From positions 1 to 64,000 of the forward strand of contig CAKVCL010000011.1 in NCBI GenBank assembly GCA_934725855.1: a stretch of DNA of 64,000 bases. The letters are read 5' to 3'. Under the pieces are notes generated by a model. That model searched no databases, was not told where the DNA came from, and saw nothing but the letters and a program-made list of their open reading frames with translations. The stretch comes from an uncultured Cellulosilyticum sp. GTDB taxonomy: Bacteria; Bacillota; Clostridia; Lachnospirales; Cellulosilyticaceae. A program made the translations under genes and the position numbers. Shown piece after piece: positions 24,237 to 33,113 of the stretch (within the stretch, counting starts at the first letter, position 1; each line of letters begins with the position of its first letter).

Positions 24237-24800
24237 ATGAAACTAATCGTAGGACTTGGAAATCCAGGCATGCAATATGTAGCAACAAGACATAATGTTG
24301 GATTTGAAGTGATAGATAGCATTGCTGAAACGTATAATATATCAGTTATAAAAAATAAATATAAAGCCTTAATTGGAGAGGGCACTATTGCAGGTGAAAA
24401 GGTTATTTTAATGAAGCCTCAAACTTATATGAATTTAAGTGGAGAAGCTGTAAAGGCTTGTATGGACTTTCATAAAATAAGTCATGAAGATTTAATTATT
24501 ATTTATGATGATATTTCTTTAGAGGTAGGACAACTTAGAATTCGCAAGTCAGGCAGTGCAGGTGGGCATAATGGCATTAAAAATATTATTGCACAAATTG
24601 GCACACAGGAGTTTCCAAGAATAAGATTTGGTGTTGGGGAAAAACCAGCAGGGTGGGATCTTGCAAATTATGTGTTAGGCAGATTTCCAGAAGAAGAGAT
24701 GAAGATTGTTGGGCCTAGAATTATGGATGCTGTAAAAGCAACAGAAACCCTATTAAAGTTCGGAATCGATAAAGCAATGAATAACTATAACAAAAAGTAA
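24237..24800 (+). CDS. pth: Peptidyl-tRNA hydrolase
   Basis: A 187-residue enzyme that cleaves peptidyl-tRNA released from stalled ribosomes, recycling the tRNA. GLGNPGMQYVATRHNVGFEVID contains the conserved Asn and catalytic His (about residue 20). LMKPQTYMNLSG and the Asp-bearing IIYDDISLEVGQLRIRKSGSAGGHNG are the other family signatures. GCGGAGGAAG precedes the ATG. mfd follows after 12 bases, as in many Firmicutes. Confidence 0.96.
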   Translation: MKLIVGLGNPGMQYVATRHNVGFEVIDSIAETYNISVIKNKYKALIGEGTIAGEKVILMKPQTYMNLSGEAVKACMDFHKISHEDLIIIYDDISLEVGQLRIRKSGSAGGHNGIKNIIAQIGTQEFPRIRFGVGEKPAGWDLANYVLGRFPEEEMKIVGPRIMDAVKATETLLKFGIDKAMNNYNKK

Positions 24801-24812
24801 GACGGTGATTTT

Positions 24813-27800
24813 GTGGAATGTAGATATAGAGGGCTTATAGAGCCACTTCTTGAGCTTCCCGGTATGGAAGAAGCTTTAGCGTATATAAAAGCGGGTAAAA
24901 ATATTAAAGTCGTTAATTTAGTCAATGCATGTAAAATTCACTTAAGCTATGCTATGGCTCAATTTACAAAGTCACCCATGGTGATGATTACTTATGATGA
25001 ACTGAGCACCAAACAATTAGTAGAAGACTTAGAAGTACTGAAGGGGAAAGAGTCAGTGCTTATTTATCCTGCAAGAGATATTCTGTTTTATAATGCAGAT
25101 GTGCATAGCATGGATATTACATCTCAAAGATTGAAGGTGATTGAAGCACTGATTAACAAAGAAGATGTAGCAGTTGTTCTGCCTATTGAGGCACTCCTTA
25201 ATCCATTATCACCTAAAGAAACTTTTGAAGCTTATAAAGTGGAGATTGAAGTAGGGGGAACGATTGATTTACCTAAATTAGAGGCAAGACTGATTCAAAT
25301 GGGTTATGAGCGAGTCTCTAGAGTGGAAGCTATGGGACAATTTGCGGTTCGTGGAGGGATTATTGATATTTATGGAGCGACTGATGAAGAAGCTTATCGT
25401 ATTGAATTGTGGGATGATGAAGTAGATTCTATTAGAAGTTTTAATGTACAAACTCAGCGTTCAGTAACTAAAGTAAATAAGATTCGTATAATGCCCAATC
25501 AAGAGATCATTTTTCCTTTAGAAGTGGTACAAAAGGCTATTCCAGCAATTAAAGAAGATTTAAAGAGAACAGCAGATAAGCTGAGAAAAGATGGAAAGAA
25601 CGATAGTGCCATTAGAATAGAAGAAACGGTAAAAGAAGCCATAGAGCAAATAAGCTTAGGAATCAGTCCAAGAGGCCTTGAAATGTATGCCCCTTATACA
25701 GACTTAAAGCTGGTTTCTATTTTAGACTATTTACCTAAAGAAACATTGATTTTTATCGATGAGCCAATCAAGGTAAGAGAGAAAAGTAATCGTATTTTAG
25801 AAGAATATCGTATGAGTATGATTTCAAGAATTCAATATGGACATCTTTTACCTACGCAAATGAATTTAATTTTTGCGTATGATGAAGTCATATACAGATT
25901 AAATGCGTTTAGGCAAGTGATGCTGATGAATTTTGAAAGTGAGATAGAAGAAGTTGATACAAGCTATACACTTTTAGTGAACGTATTTGAAAATACGACC
26001 TTTTATAAAAATCTAGATTTACTAGAAAAAGACTTAAAGGAGTGGAAGGCTAAGAAAAAAAGAGTCGCTTTATTAATGGGTGCTAAAGCCGTTGCTATGC
26101 GTTTAGGTGATGAATTAGAAGCAAGAGGTGTCATTGCCACTTATACAGAACATGATGAAACCAGTGCACTGCCGGGACAGGTTTTAATGTATAAGGGTTA
26201 TCTAAATAAAGGCTTTGGTTATAGTGATTTAGACTTTTATATTATTGCTGATAAAGACTTATTTGGTAAAGAAAAGAAAGTTAAAAAGCAAAAGAAGAAA
26301 TATAAGGGTAGCAAGATTCAAAGCTTTTTAGATTTGGCACCAGGTGATTATGTGGTTCATGAGCAATATGGTATTGGTGTCTTTCAAGGCATTGAGCAGA
26401 TTGTGGTGGATGGGATTAGTAAAGATAATTTAAAAATAGAATACGCTGACCACAATTATTTATATGTCAATATCAATCAAATGGATTTGGTACAAAAATA
26501 TATAGGAGCAGAGGGCAAAGAAGTGAAGCTTCATAAGATTGGAACCTCTGATTGGCGAAAGTCTAAAGCGAAGGCAAAGAAGGCGATTAAAGATATCGCA
26601 AAAGACCTCATTTTACTTTATAGTGAAAGACAATATCAAAGAGGCTTTAAGTATGATGAGGATAATACTTGGCAAAGAGAGTTCGAGGAGCTCTTTCCGT
26701 ATGAAGAAACAACGGACCAATTAAATGCGATTGAAGATGTAAAAAAAGATATGGAAAGCGGTAAGATTATGGATCGCTTAATCTGTGGGGATGTAGGTTA
26801 TGGTAAAACAGAAGTTGCCATAAGAGCAGCCTTTAAAGCAGTTCAAAATAGTAAGCAGGTTGCCTACCTTGTCCCAACTACCATTTTAGCGCAACAACAT
26901 TATGAGCGTTTTGCGGAGCGTATGAAAAGCTATCCGATTAAGGTAGAGCTTTTATCACGTTTTAGAACACAAAAACAAGTTAAGGAAACCCTTAAAGGAT
27001 TAGAAACAGGTGGGGTGGATATTGTCATAGGGACTCATCGTTTGTTATCTTCTGATGTAAAGTTCAAAGATTTAGGACTGGTTATTATTGATGAAGAGCA
27101 ACGTTTTGGAGTGACCCATAAAGAAAAACTTAAACAAATGCGTACTCAGGTGGATGTGTTGAACCTAACTGCTACACCTATTCCTAGAACACTCCATATG
27201 AGTTTGATTGGTGTAAGAGATATGAGTGTATTAGAAGAAGCACCCGTAGAAAGAAAAGCCGTTCAGACTTATGTGATTGAATATAGTGAAGATTTTATTA
27301 GAGATGCAATTAGTAGAGAATTAGCTAGAAATGGACAGGTTTTCTTTTTACACAATCAAGTCAGAAATATAGAAGAGATGGCAGAAAGAATGCAGGAATT
27401 AGTACCTGAAGCAAGAGTGGAATTTGCACATGGTCAAATGAAGGAAAGAGAACTTGAGCAGATTATGTTAGCGTTTGTTCATGGAGAAATTGATGTACTA
27501 GTTTGTACCACGATTATTGAAACAGGACTTGATATTCAAAATGCTAATACCATTATCATTAATGGAGCAGACCGTATGGGACTTAGTCAGCTTTATCAGC
27601 TTAGAGGAAGGGTTGGACGCTCGAGTCGTATAGGGTATGCGTATTTGATGTACCAAAAAGATAAGGTACTTAAAGAAGTGGCTGAAAAAAGACTGCAAGC
27701 CATTAAGCAATTTACCGAACTTGGAGCAGGTTTTAAGATTGCTATGAGAGACCTTGAAATTCGTGGCGCAGGTAATTTACTAGGGGCCCAGCAGCATGGT

Positions 27801-28349
27801 CATATGGATGCCATAGGGTATGATTTATACTGTAAGATGCTATCTGAGGTTATGAGCGTAGCGCGTGGGGAAAACGTAGAAGAGGAATTTGAAACCACCA
27901 TTGAAATCAAAATCAATGCCTATATTCCATCGGGCTATATTACGGATGAAATTCAAAAACTAGATATTTACAAAAAGATTGCGTCTATTCAAAAGGAAGC
28001 AGATTACATGGATATTCAAGAGGAAATCGAAGACAGATATGGCAATATCCCAGTAGAAGTTTGTAATTTGCTTGATATCGCACTTATTAAAGCAATGGCT
28101 CATGAGATTTATATGACGCTTGTGAGTGAAAACAAAAGGCAAGTGTTATTTAAATTTAAACAAGATGCACCGCTTAATCCCGAAGCTTTACCTGAATTAT
28201 TAGCTCAGTATGGACGTAAGATGAAATTTGTCGGTGGAAAAGAACCATCGATTAAAATGAATTTAGAAGATGTGGATAGAAAAGAACTAATCAGTAATAT
28301 TAAAAATATATTACATGACTTTATTAAATTGAAGAGTCCAAACGAATAG
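24813..28349 (+). CDS. mfd: Transcription-repair coupling factor
   Basis: A 1178-residue DNA translocase that removes RNA polymerase stalled at lesions and recruits UvrA. From N to C: UvrB-like region (ISPRGLEMYAPY), RNA-polymerase-interaction domain (FLDLAPGDYVVHEQYGIGVFQGIE, about residue 505), RecG-like helicase with Walker A GDVGYGKTEVAIRAAFKA (about 660), DEEQ box IIDEEQRFGVTHKEKL, TATPIPRTLHMS, and motif VI QLRGRVGRSSRIGYAYL. The C-terminal TRCF domain is present. The start is GTG 12 bases after pth. Full length, no lesions. The promoter of the next gene is embedded in its last codons. Confidence 0.96.
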   Translation: MECRYRGLIEPLLELPGMEEALAYIKAGKNIKVVNLVNACKIHLSYAMAQFTKSPMVMITYDELSTKQLVEDLEVLKGKESVLIYPARDILFYNADVHSMDITSQRLKVIEALINKEDVAVVLPIEALLNPLSPKETFEAYKVEIEVGGTIDLPKLEARLIQMGYERVSRVEAMGQFAVRGGIIDIYGATDEEAYRIELWDDEVDSIRSFNVQTQRSVTKVNKIRIMPNQEIIFPLEVVQKAIPAIKEDLKRTADKLRKDGKNDSAIRIEETVKEAIEQISLGISPRGLEMYAPYTDLKLVSILDYLPKETLIFIDEPIKVREKSNRILEEYRMSMISRIQYGHLLPTQMNLIFAYDEVIYRLNAFRQVMLMNFESEIEEVDTSYTLLVNVFENTTFYKNLDLLEKDLKEWKAKKKRVALLMGAKAVAMRLGDELEARGVIATYTEHDETSALPGQVLMYKGYLNKGFGYSDLDFYIIADKDLFGKEKKVKKQKKKYKGSKIQSFLDLAPGDYVVHEQYGIGVFQGIEQIVVDGISKDNLKIEYADHNYLYVNINQMDLVQKYIGAEGKEVKLHKIGTSDWRKSKAKAKKAIKDIAKDLILLYSERQYQRGFKYDEDNTWQREFEELFPYEETTDQLNAIEDVKKDMESGKIMDRLICGDVGYGKTEVAIRAAFKAVQNSKQVAYLVPTTILAQQHYERFAERMKSYPIKVELLSRFRTQKQVKETLKGLETGGVDIVIGTHRLLSSDVKFKDLGLVIIDEEQRFGVTHKEKLKQMRTQVDVLNLTATPIPRTLHMSLIGVRDMSVLEEAPVERKAVQTYVIEYSEDFIRDAISRELARNGQVFFLHNQVRNIEEMAERMQELVPEARVEFAHGQMKERELEQIMLAFVHGEIDVLVCTTIIETGLDIQNANTIIINGADRMGLSQLYQLRGRVGRSSRIGYAYLMYQKDKVLKEVAEKRLQAIKQFTELGAGFKIAMRDLEIRGAGNLLGAQQHGHMDAIGYDLYCKMLSEVMSVARGENVEEEFETTIEIKINAYIPSGYITDEIQKLDIYKKIASIQKEADYMDIQEEIEDRYGNIPVEVCNLLDIALIKAMAHEIYMTLVSENKRQVLFKFKQDAPLNPEALPELLAQYGRKMKFVGGKEPSIKMNLEDVDRKELISNIKNILHDFIKLKSPNE

Positions 28350-28357
28350 GCTATAAT
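28329..28357 (+). promoter_or_regulatory. Promoter of the PrsA-like foldase gene
   Basis: TTGAAG (28329-28334), 17-base spacer, TATAAT (28352-28357). The -35 box lies within the end of mfd. Confidence 0.65.
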
Positions 28358-28391
28358 GAAGGTATCAAAAAGACTATAAGGAGAGAGACGC

Positions 28392-29435
28392 ATGAAAAGC
28401 ATTAAAAAAATGCTAATAACATTCGTAGTCGTTTGCTTAACAACAGTTGGTGTAACAGGATGTTTTAAGAAAGATGTAGTAGTAGCAAATGTTAATGGGA
28501 AAGCGATAACAAAGCAACTTTACTATATAAACTTATGGTCTACTTTAAGAGGCCTAGAGAGTATGCAAGAAGGGTATTGGGACTTTGAAAACCTTTCAGG
28601 AAAATCACCAGAGGATTTTGCAAAGACGAAATCATTAGAAGCGGCTACTAGATGTATTATTTTAGAGCAAAAAGCAGAAGAACTTGATATTAAGTTAACT
28701 AAAGAAGACAATGAAAAGATTAAAAGCAAGGCTAAAGAAACCATGAAAGAGCAAGAGGACTTTTCTAATCAATACGGTATTAAGCAAAAAGATTATGAGA
28801 AATATTATACTTATGCTGTATTAAACGAGAGAGTAATGGATAAATTATCTTCAATCTATGAACCTAATGAAGAAGAAGTCGTTAACATGTTAAGTGAAAT
28901 GAAGGCAAATGGTGACTATCTAGATGAAGCAGAAGTGAATCATATTTTATTTTTAACTAAAGATGAACAGGGTAATGATTTACCTGAAGATAAAAAGAAA
29001 GAAGCGTATGAAAAAGCTAGTGAGGCATTAGAAAAGGCACTTTCAGGTGAAGAAATGGATCAGTTGGTACAAGAATATCAATCAACTGAGTATGTAAGTG
29101 GGCAAATAGGAAAAGAGCACTTTAGTAAAAGTGAAAATTTAGACGAAGTGTTAAATGAAATTATTTTTGATAAAGCAGAGATAGGCATTGTATTTCCTGA
29201 GGTTGTAGAGACTTCTATGGGATATGAGATTATTAAAGTTGAAGAAAGAGTAAGTGAAAGTGAAGAAGACATGAAAGCGCGTGCTACTCAAAAAGTACAA
29301 AGAAAATATGCTCAAAATGAACTAGAAGAAATGGCTAATGTAGCTGATGTAGAAAAAACAGAAGCCTATGATAATATCAGCGTAGATTTATCTGGCACAA
29401 CTAAAAATGATTCAGAAAAAGATGAAAATCAATAA
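28392..29435 (+). CDS. Peptidyl-prolyl isomerase lipoprotein (PrsA/SurA-like foldase)
   Basis: A 347-residue exported lipoprotein. The signal peptide MKSIKKMLITFVVVCLTTVGVTGC ends in a lipobox with Cys24 as the lipid anchor, so it sits on the outer face of the membrane. A SurA/trigger-type chaperone part is followed by a parvulin-like region from about residue 175 (EAEVNHILFLTKD ... GQIGKEHFSKSENLDEVLNEIIFDKAEIG ... VETSMGYEIIKVEE). It helps fold secreted proteins. The parvulin domain is diverged (the usual DLG / G-F motifs are altered), so isomerase activity is uncertain. Own promoter within mfd; strong terminator after. Confidence 0.85.
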   Translation: MKSIKKMLITFVVVCLTTVGVTGCFKKDVVVANVNGKAITKQLYYINLWSTLRGLESMQEGYWDFENLSGKSPEDFAKTKSLEAATRCIILEQKAEELDIKLTKEDNEKIKSKAKETMKEQEDFSNQYGIKQKDYEKYYTYAVLNERVMDKLSSIYEPNEEEVVNMLSEMKANGDYLDEAEVNHILFLTKDEQGNDLPEDKKKEAYEKASEALEKALSGEEMDQLVQEYQSTEYVSGQIGKEHFSKSENLDEVLNEIIFDKAEIGIVFPEVVETSMGYEIIKVEERVSESEEDMKARATQKVQRKYAQNELEEMANVADVEKTEAYDNISVDLSGTTKNDSEKDENQ

Positions 29436-29452
29436 AAATAAAATGACTATTT

Positions 29453-29499
29453 AAAAATAAAGTTGCTATTTTAAGAAATAAGATAGCAACTTTATTTTT
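29453..29499 (+). terminator. Terminator after the foldase gene
   Basis: AAAAATAAAGTTGCTAT and ATAGCAACTTTATTTTT are perfect 17-bp arms with a T-rich tail. Confidence 0.9.
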
Positions 29500-29645
29500 A
29501 TGGGAATAAATAAGTAATCTATGGGAATACTTAGGATAGAGAAGACAAGAATCACTCAGTATAAAATGCCAATTTACAAGTATAATCAGCACGATATCTG
29601 GTCAAAGTGATACTAGAACGTAGTAATTTAAGGAGGTTGTTTTGT

Positions 29646-30197
29646 TTGAAAGCAACAGGCATCGTTAGAAGGATAGATGACTTAGGTAGAGTAGTTATTC
29701 CAAAAGAAATTAGACGTACCTTGCGTATTAGAGAAGGAGACCCTTTAGAGATTTTCACAGATAATGAAGGTCAGGTCATTTTAAAGAAATATTCTCCAGT
29801 AGGGGAACTCAGTTCATTTGTTAAGGAATATGCCGATGCCTTGGCTAAAGCAACAGGACATATTACTTGCATTGCGGATAAAGATCAAGTGATAGCTGTT
29901 GCAGGGGGATCGAAAAAAGAATTTTTAGATAAGGGTATTAGCTCTAACTTAGAGAAAATTATCCAGGGGCGTTCTATTTTTAAAGCAACAAAAGGTGATA
30001 ATAAATTTATTCCTATTCTTTCTGAAGGCACTTCAGACAGCTATTGTTCTGAAGTGATCTCACCCATTATATGTGAAGGAGATGCGATTGGTGCAGTTAT
30101 CTTCTTATCCAATAATAAGGCAAATGCGATGGGTGAGGTTGAAGAGAAGCTAGCTTATTCAGCTTCTGGCTTTATTGGAAAACAAATGGAACAATAA
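29646..30197 (+). CDS. spoVT: Stage V sporulation regulator SpoVT
   Basis: A 183-residue AbrB-family transcription factor acting in the forespore. The N-terminal swapped-hairpin domain KATGIVRRIDDLGRVVIPKEIRRTLRIREGDPLEIF is almost the same as in Bacillus SpoVT, and a GAF-like domain (about 60-180) ends in GFIGKQMEQ. The start is TTG at 29646, placing AAGGAGG 8 bases upstream and giving the family's normal N-terminus; extending to 29607 adds unrelated residues. It controls late forespore genes and germination properties. It lies in the conserved spoVT-mazG-hup-yabO order. Confidence 0.94.
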   Translation: MKATGIVRRIDDLGRVVIPKEIRRTLRIREGDPLEIFTDNEGQVILKKYSPVGELSSFVKEYADALAKATGHITCIADKDQVIAVAGGSKKEFLDKGISSNLEKIIQGRSIFKATKGDNKFIPILSEGTSDSYCSEVISPIICEGDAIGAVIFLSNNKANAMGEVEEKLAYSASGFIGKQMEQ

Positions 30198-30200
30198 ATA

Positions 30201-30250
30201 AAAGGTTAGTAACTGAAACGAAGTCATAAGTAGAAGTTGCTAGCCTTTTT
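30201..30250 (+). terminator. Terminator of spoVT
   Basis: AAAGGTTAGTAAC pairs with GTTGCTAGCCTTT (two G-T), then TT. Confidence 0.7.
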
Positions 30251-30289
30251 AATTGATTAAAAACGACCTAATTTAAGCGTGCGCAAAAG

Positions 30290-30559
30290 TTGGAGAAAAA
30301 AGTATTAAAGGCAGGGTATGATAAAAAAGATGAAGTTGGTCAACTTGATGGCATCATTAAGGAATTAGAAGTGTTGAAATTGTTGTTTTTGCAAAAATCA
30401 GATATGGATTTTGAACAAGAAATAGGTGAAATATTGTTTGGAGTGGTAAAATTATCAGCCTTTTTTGATGTAAATGCTGAATTTGCCTTGACAAAGTCAC
30501 TGGAAAAGTTTATAAATAGATTTAGATATATTGAAAATTCAACGTTTACGCGAGATTAG
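30290..30559 (+). CDS. MazG C-terminal-domain remnant or mini-protein
   Basis: An 89-residue frame starting at TTG. Its sequence (AGYDKKDEVGQLDGIIKELEVLK ... FEQEIGEILFGVVKLSAFFDVNAEFALTKSLEKFINRFRYIE) aligns by eye with the second MazG domain of full-length nucleoside triphosphate pyrophosphohydrolases, whose usual form is KVGFDWDD ... EEELEELKEA ... [26 protein letters not shown]. The first catalytic glutamates are degenerate (KELEVL instead of EELEEL), while the EQEIGEIL half is kept. The whole first domain is missing, although synteny (spoVT-mazG-hup) predicts a complete gene of about 260 codons. There is no convincing ribosome site. Either a decaying gene or a small retained protein. Confidence 0.6.
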   Translation: MEKKVLKAGYDKKDEVGQLDGIIKELEVLKLLFLQKSDMDFEQEIGEILFGVVKLSAFFDVNAEFALTKSLEKFINRFRYIENSTFTRD

Positions 30560-30617
30560 ACGAGGATTTTCAATACATATATCCATGTTAATTGCATGAA
30601 TAGAGGAGGAAACAAAA

Positions 30618-30893
30618 ATGAACAAATCTGAATTAGTAGCAGCTATGGCTACAAAAGCTGAATTAAGTAAAAAAGATGCAGAAAAAGCACTTAAAGCATT
30701 TGAAGATGTTGTTATGGAAGAACTTCAAGCTGGGGGTAGAATTCAATTAGTTGGATTTGGAACATTTGAAGTAACAGAACGTAAAGCTCGCGTTGGTAGA
30801 AATCCAAAAACAAATGAAGAAATGCCAATCCCAGGAGGAAAAGCTCCAAAATTCAAACCAGGAAAACAACTTAAAGATATCGTTCGTGGTTAA
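30618..30893 (+). CDS. hup: HU family DNA-binding protein
   Basis: A 91-residue nucleoid protein of standard HU length. NKSELVAAMATKAELSKKDAEKALKAF forms the helical dimer part. GGRIQLVGFGTFEVTERKARVGRNPKTNEEMPIP carries the DNA-intercalating arm with its Pro, and KAPKFKPGKQLKDIV closes the fold. It bends and compacts DNA. GAGGAGGAAACAAAA precedes the ATG. The codons are clean and repetitive (GAA, AAA, GCA), typical of a highly expressed gene. Confidence 0.96.
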   Translation: MNKSELVAAMATKAELSKKDAEKALKAFEDVVMEELQAGGRIQLVGFGTFEVTERKARVGRNPKTNEEMPIPGGKAPKFKPGKQLKDIVRG

Positions 30894-30927
30894 TTAGAAA
30901 CTTTGTTGATATAACAATAGATAAAGA

Positions 30928-30968
30928 GAAGAAGGTTAAAGTCTAGTTTAGGCAATGACCTTCTTTTT
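30928..30968 (+). terminator. Terminator of hup
   Basis: AAGAAGGTTA pairs with the TGACCTTCTT region (one mismatch), loop of about 20 bases, followed by TTTTTT. Confidence 0.7.
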
Positions 30969-31088
30969 TGATGGATACTTAGCGAATGTATCAAATAAAT
31001 GACTGACTCACATTGTATGATATTTATAAAAATGGACAAATTATGTAGTATCAATAATATAGGATATCATAACAGTGAAGGTGAGAAT

Positions 31089-31283
31089 ATGACAAATATA
31101 AAGAGCCAAGCCTTAAGTGGGAAAGACAATAAAAGGCTTAATAATTTAGATAGATTTCATAGTGAAAAGACAGAGGCTAGATGTAATATTGCGCATGAAA
31201 CCAAAATAGCAGGAGTGAATTTACCTGATACAACGAATGTTATTCATTCGAAGGAATGGGTAGATAATGGAAGTAAACTCTGA
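31089..31283 (+). CDS. DUF3787-type small spore-associated protein
   Basis: A 64-residue protein. The C-terminal half ARCNIAHETKIAGVNLPDTTNVIHSKEWVDNGSK follows the DUF3787 pattern (A-x-N-I-x-E-T-K ... V-x-x-P ... V-x-x-A/S-K-E-W-V-D), a family linked with the clostridial spore surface. I start at ATG 31089 with AAGGTGAG 6 bases upstream; 30 further in-frame codons upstream do not look like protein. It is a single gene between hup and rqcP, inside a sporulation-rich block, with its own terminator. Function beyond spore association is unknown. Confidence 0.6.
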   Translation: MTNIKSQALSGKDNKRLNNLDRFHSEKTEARCNIAHETKIAGVNLPDTTNVIHSKEWVDNGSKL

Positions 31284-31306
31284 TGGACTAATAAACATAG
31301 GCGATA

Positions 31307-31350
31307 AAAATAATTAAGAAGCTTGAGCTAGAGCATTCTTAATTATTTTT
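31307..31350 (+). terminator. Terminator of the DUF3787 gene
   Basis: AAAATAATTAAGAA pairs with TTCTTAATTATTTT, followed by more T. Confidence 0.85.
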
Positions 31351-31484
31351 TTGTTTACCTAGGGGAGGTGCCAAAGTAGCAAAACATTGCTATGGAAAAG
31401 AAAAAGTAGTATATTAAGAAAATAGTTATTTGACCTCATCAATTAAACGATAATAAAATTTAGTGTATTTCAAAGGAGATCGAT

Positions 31485-31724
31485 ATGCGTATTGATAAAT
31501 ATTTAAAAATCAGCCGAATTATTAAAAGAAGAACGATTGCACAAGAAGCGTGTGATAGTGGACGTGTGATGATTAATGATAAATTAGCAAAAGCTAGTTC
31601 AGATGTTAAAGTTGGAGATATTATTGAAATTAGATTTGGAACGAATACTTCTAAATATGAAGTGTTGGAAATAAAAGAGCATGTTAAAAAAGAAGAAACA
31701 GAAAACATGTATCGTATGTTGTAA
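31485..31724 (+). CDS. rqcP: RqcP/YabO, S4-domain RNA-binding protein
   Basis: A 79-residue protein that is essentially one S4 domain (MRIDKYLKISRIIKRRTIAQEACDSGRVMINDKLAKASSDVKVGDIIEI). RqcP works with RqcH on 50S subunits carrying blocked nascent chains, stabilising the peptidyl-tRNA while alanine tails are added. Size and position (hup, rqcP, yabP, yabQ, divIC) match the Firmicutes arrangement. CAAAGGAGATCGAT precedes the ATG. Confidence 0.9.
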   Translation: MRIDKYLKISRIIKRRTIAQEACDSGRVMINDKLAKASSDVKVGDIIEIRFGTNTSKYEVLEIKEHVKKEETENMYRML

Positions 31725-31801
31725 TAGTGTAATGATGTAATAATTTTTTTTACCTTTCATATAAATAGTTATGAAAGCTAGTATATGAAAGGGTGATAAA
31801 T

Positions 31802-32083
31802 TTGGAAGAGAAATTGAATAAGAAACATTCATTAAGCCTAATAGAACGAGAAAAATTGATTTTGTCTGGAGTAAGAGAAGTGTTTTCATTTGATGAGCAG
31901 CTTATAGAGATTGAGACAAGTAGAGGGTACTTAGACATTAGGGGCAATGATCTGCATATTATCAAAATGAATATTGATGAAGGAGAACTTGCTATTGAAG
32001 GAACTATTAGTGAAATGACTTATCATGATAGTGCAGGAATGGGAAAGAAAAAGAATTCTATCATGTCTAAACTCTTTAAATAA
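31802..32083 (+). CDS. yabP: Sporulation protein YabP
   Basis: A 93-residue YabP/YqfC family protein. LILSGVREVFSFDEQLIEIETSRGYLDIRGNDLHIIKMNIDEGELAIEGTISEMTY is the family core. It is required for sporulation in Bacillus; the molecular role is not settled. I start at TTG 31802, six bases after AAAGGGTG; the GTG at 31793 lies inside that ribosome site. yabQ begins 14 bases after its stop, so the two form one operon. A basic C-terminal tail (GKKKNSIMSKLFK) ends it. Confidence 0.85.
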   Translation: MEEKLNKKHSLSLIEREKLILSGVREVFSFDEQLIEIETSRGYLDIRGNDLHIIKMNIDEGELAIEGTISEMTYHDSAGMGKKKNSIMSKLFK

Positions 32084-32097
32084 GAGGGTGTGATAAC

Positions 32098-32643
32098 ATG
32101 AGTCCAATCATAACAAATCAATCTGTTCTTTTTCTTACCTCAGTTGAGATTGGGGTACTGATGGGAATATTATTTGATCTTATAAGGATTTTTAGGAAGC
32201 TATTAAAGCATCCTAATTTTCTTGTGCAAATGGAAGACATGCTTTATTGGATCATATGTGGGTTTATTGGCTTTTATATGCTTTATGTATGTAATTATGC
32301 AGAGATAAGGCCGTTTATTTTCATTGGTATTTTATTAGGAGCTGTTTTTTACTTTATGACGTTTAGCGTTATCTTTATGAAGATAGCTACAATCGTTATT
32401 CATTATATTAAGGAACTTATTAGAAAGTTGGGTGAAGCAATTAAAAAATATATCCTTAAACCTGTAAAGTTTGTGTTAAAGAAATTGGTGATACTATTTA
32501 AAAAACCAATTTTATACATATGCAAAAAATGGAATCACTTACTATATATGAATAAACTAAGATATAGACAGTATAAGAGAAGGCAATATCAGATAGCATT
32601 AGACCGTAAGGTTGAAACTTATCTTAAGAAAAGTAAATCTTGA
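32098..32643 (+). CDS. yabQ: Spore cortex biosynthesis protein YabQ
   Basis: A 181-residue membrane protein with hydrophobic segments at about residues 12-33, 43-66 and 74-100, then a long, very basic cytoplasmic tail rich in Lys, Arg and Tyr (about 105-181). This fits YabQ, which localises to the forespore outer membrane and is needed for cortex formation. ATG follows AAGAGGGTGTGATAAC. It is co-transcribed with yabP. Confidence 0.85.
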   Translation: MSPIITNQSVLFLTSVEIGVLMGILFDLIRIFRKLLKHPNFLVQMEDMLYWIICGFIGFYMLYVCNYAEIRPFIFIGILLGAVFYFMTFSVIFMKIATIVIHYIKELIRKLGEAIKKYILKPVKFVLKKLVILFKKPILYICKKWNHLLYMNKLRYRQYKRRQYQIALDRKVETYLKKSKS

Positions 32644-32723
32644 TTTAGCAGATTAAAGATATTAATATTATATTAATAATATATTAATTATATATAATGG
32701 TATAATGTTAAGAAGGGATATAA

Positions 32724-33005
32724 ATGAGAAAAAGACACAAAAAAATACGAAATGGTATTGTACTTCTCACTATTATTTTTGTAATAGGGTTAATGATAAG
32801 TAGATATGAAGTAAATGCTTTAGCCAAGGATATAGACTATAAAATTAGTGTAGAGCAAGTTGCTGTAGAGGAACAAAATACAAAATTAGCTGAAATGCAG
32901 CAACAACTTAAGGAGATGGATTCTCTAGAGTATGTAAGGGAAGTTGCCACCAAGGAGCTTAAAATGGTTGATCCAGATACGATTGTGATTAAACCTAAAG
33001 AGTAG
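32724..33005 (+). CDS. divIC: Septum formation initiator DivIC/FtsB-like
   Basis: A 93-residue bitopic protein: basic start MRKRHKKIRN, one membrane helix (about 11-28), then an extracytoplasmic coiled coil (EQVAVEEQNTKLAEMQQQLKEMDSLEYVREVATKELKMVDPDTIVI) ending in the FtsB/DivIC motif around VREVATKELKMVDPDTIV. It belongs to the FtsL-DivIC-DivIB complex of the divisome. The position after yabQ equals that in Bacillus. AAGAAGGGATATAA precedes the ATG. Confidence 0.88.
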   Translation: MRKRHKKIRNGIVLLTIIFVIGLMISRYEVNALAKDIDYKISVEQVAVEEQNTKLAEMQQQLKEMDSLEYVREVATKELKMVDPDTIVIKPKE

Positions 33006-33007
33006 AT

Positions 33008-33046
33008 AAAAGTGACTTAAGTCGAAAGATATTAAGTCACTTTTTT
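33008..33046 (+). terminator. Terminator of divIC
   Basis: AAAAGTGACTTAA pairs with TTAAGTCACTTTT, then TT. Confidence 0.88.
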
Positions 33047-33113
33047 ATAGGTAAAAAGCTTGAATATAGAAGTTACTTCACGGTATATTATTAAGTATAA
33101 AGGAGTTGATAAA

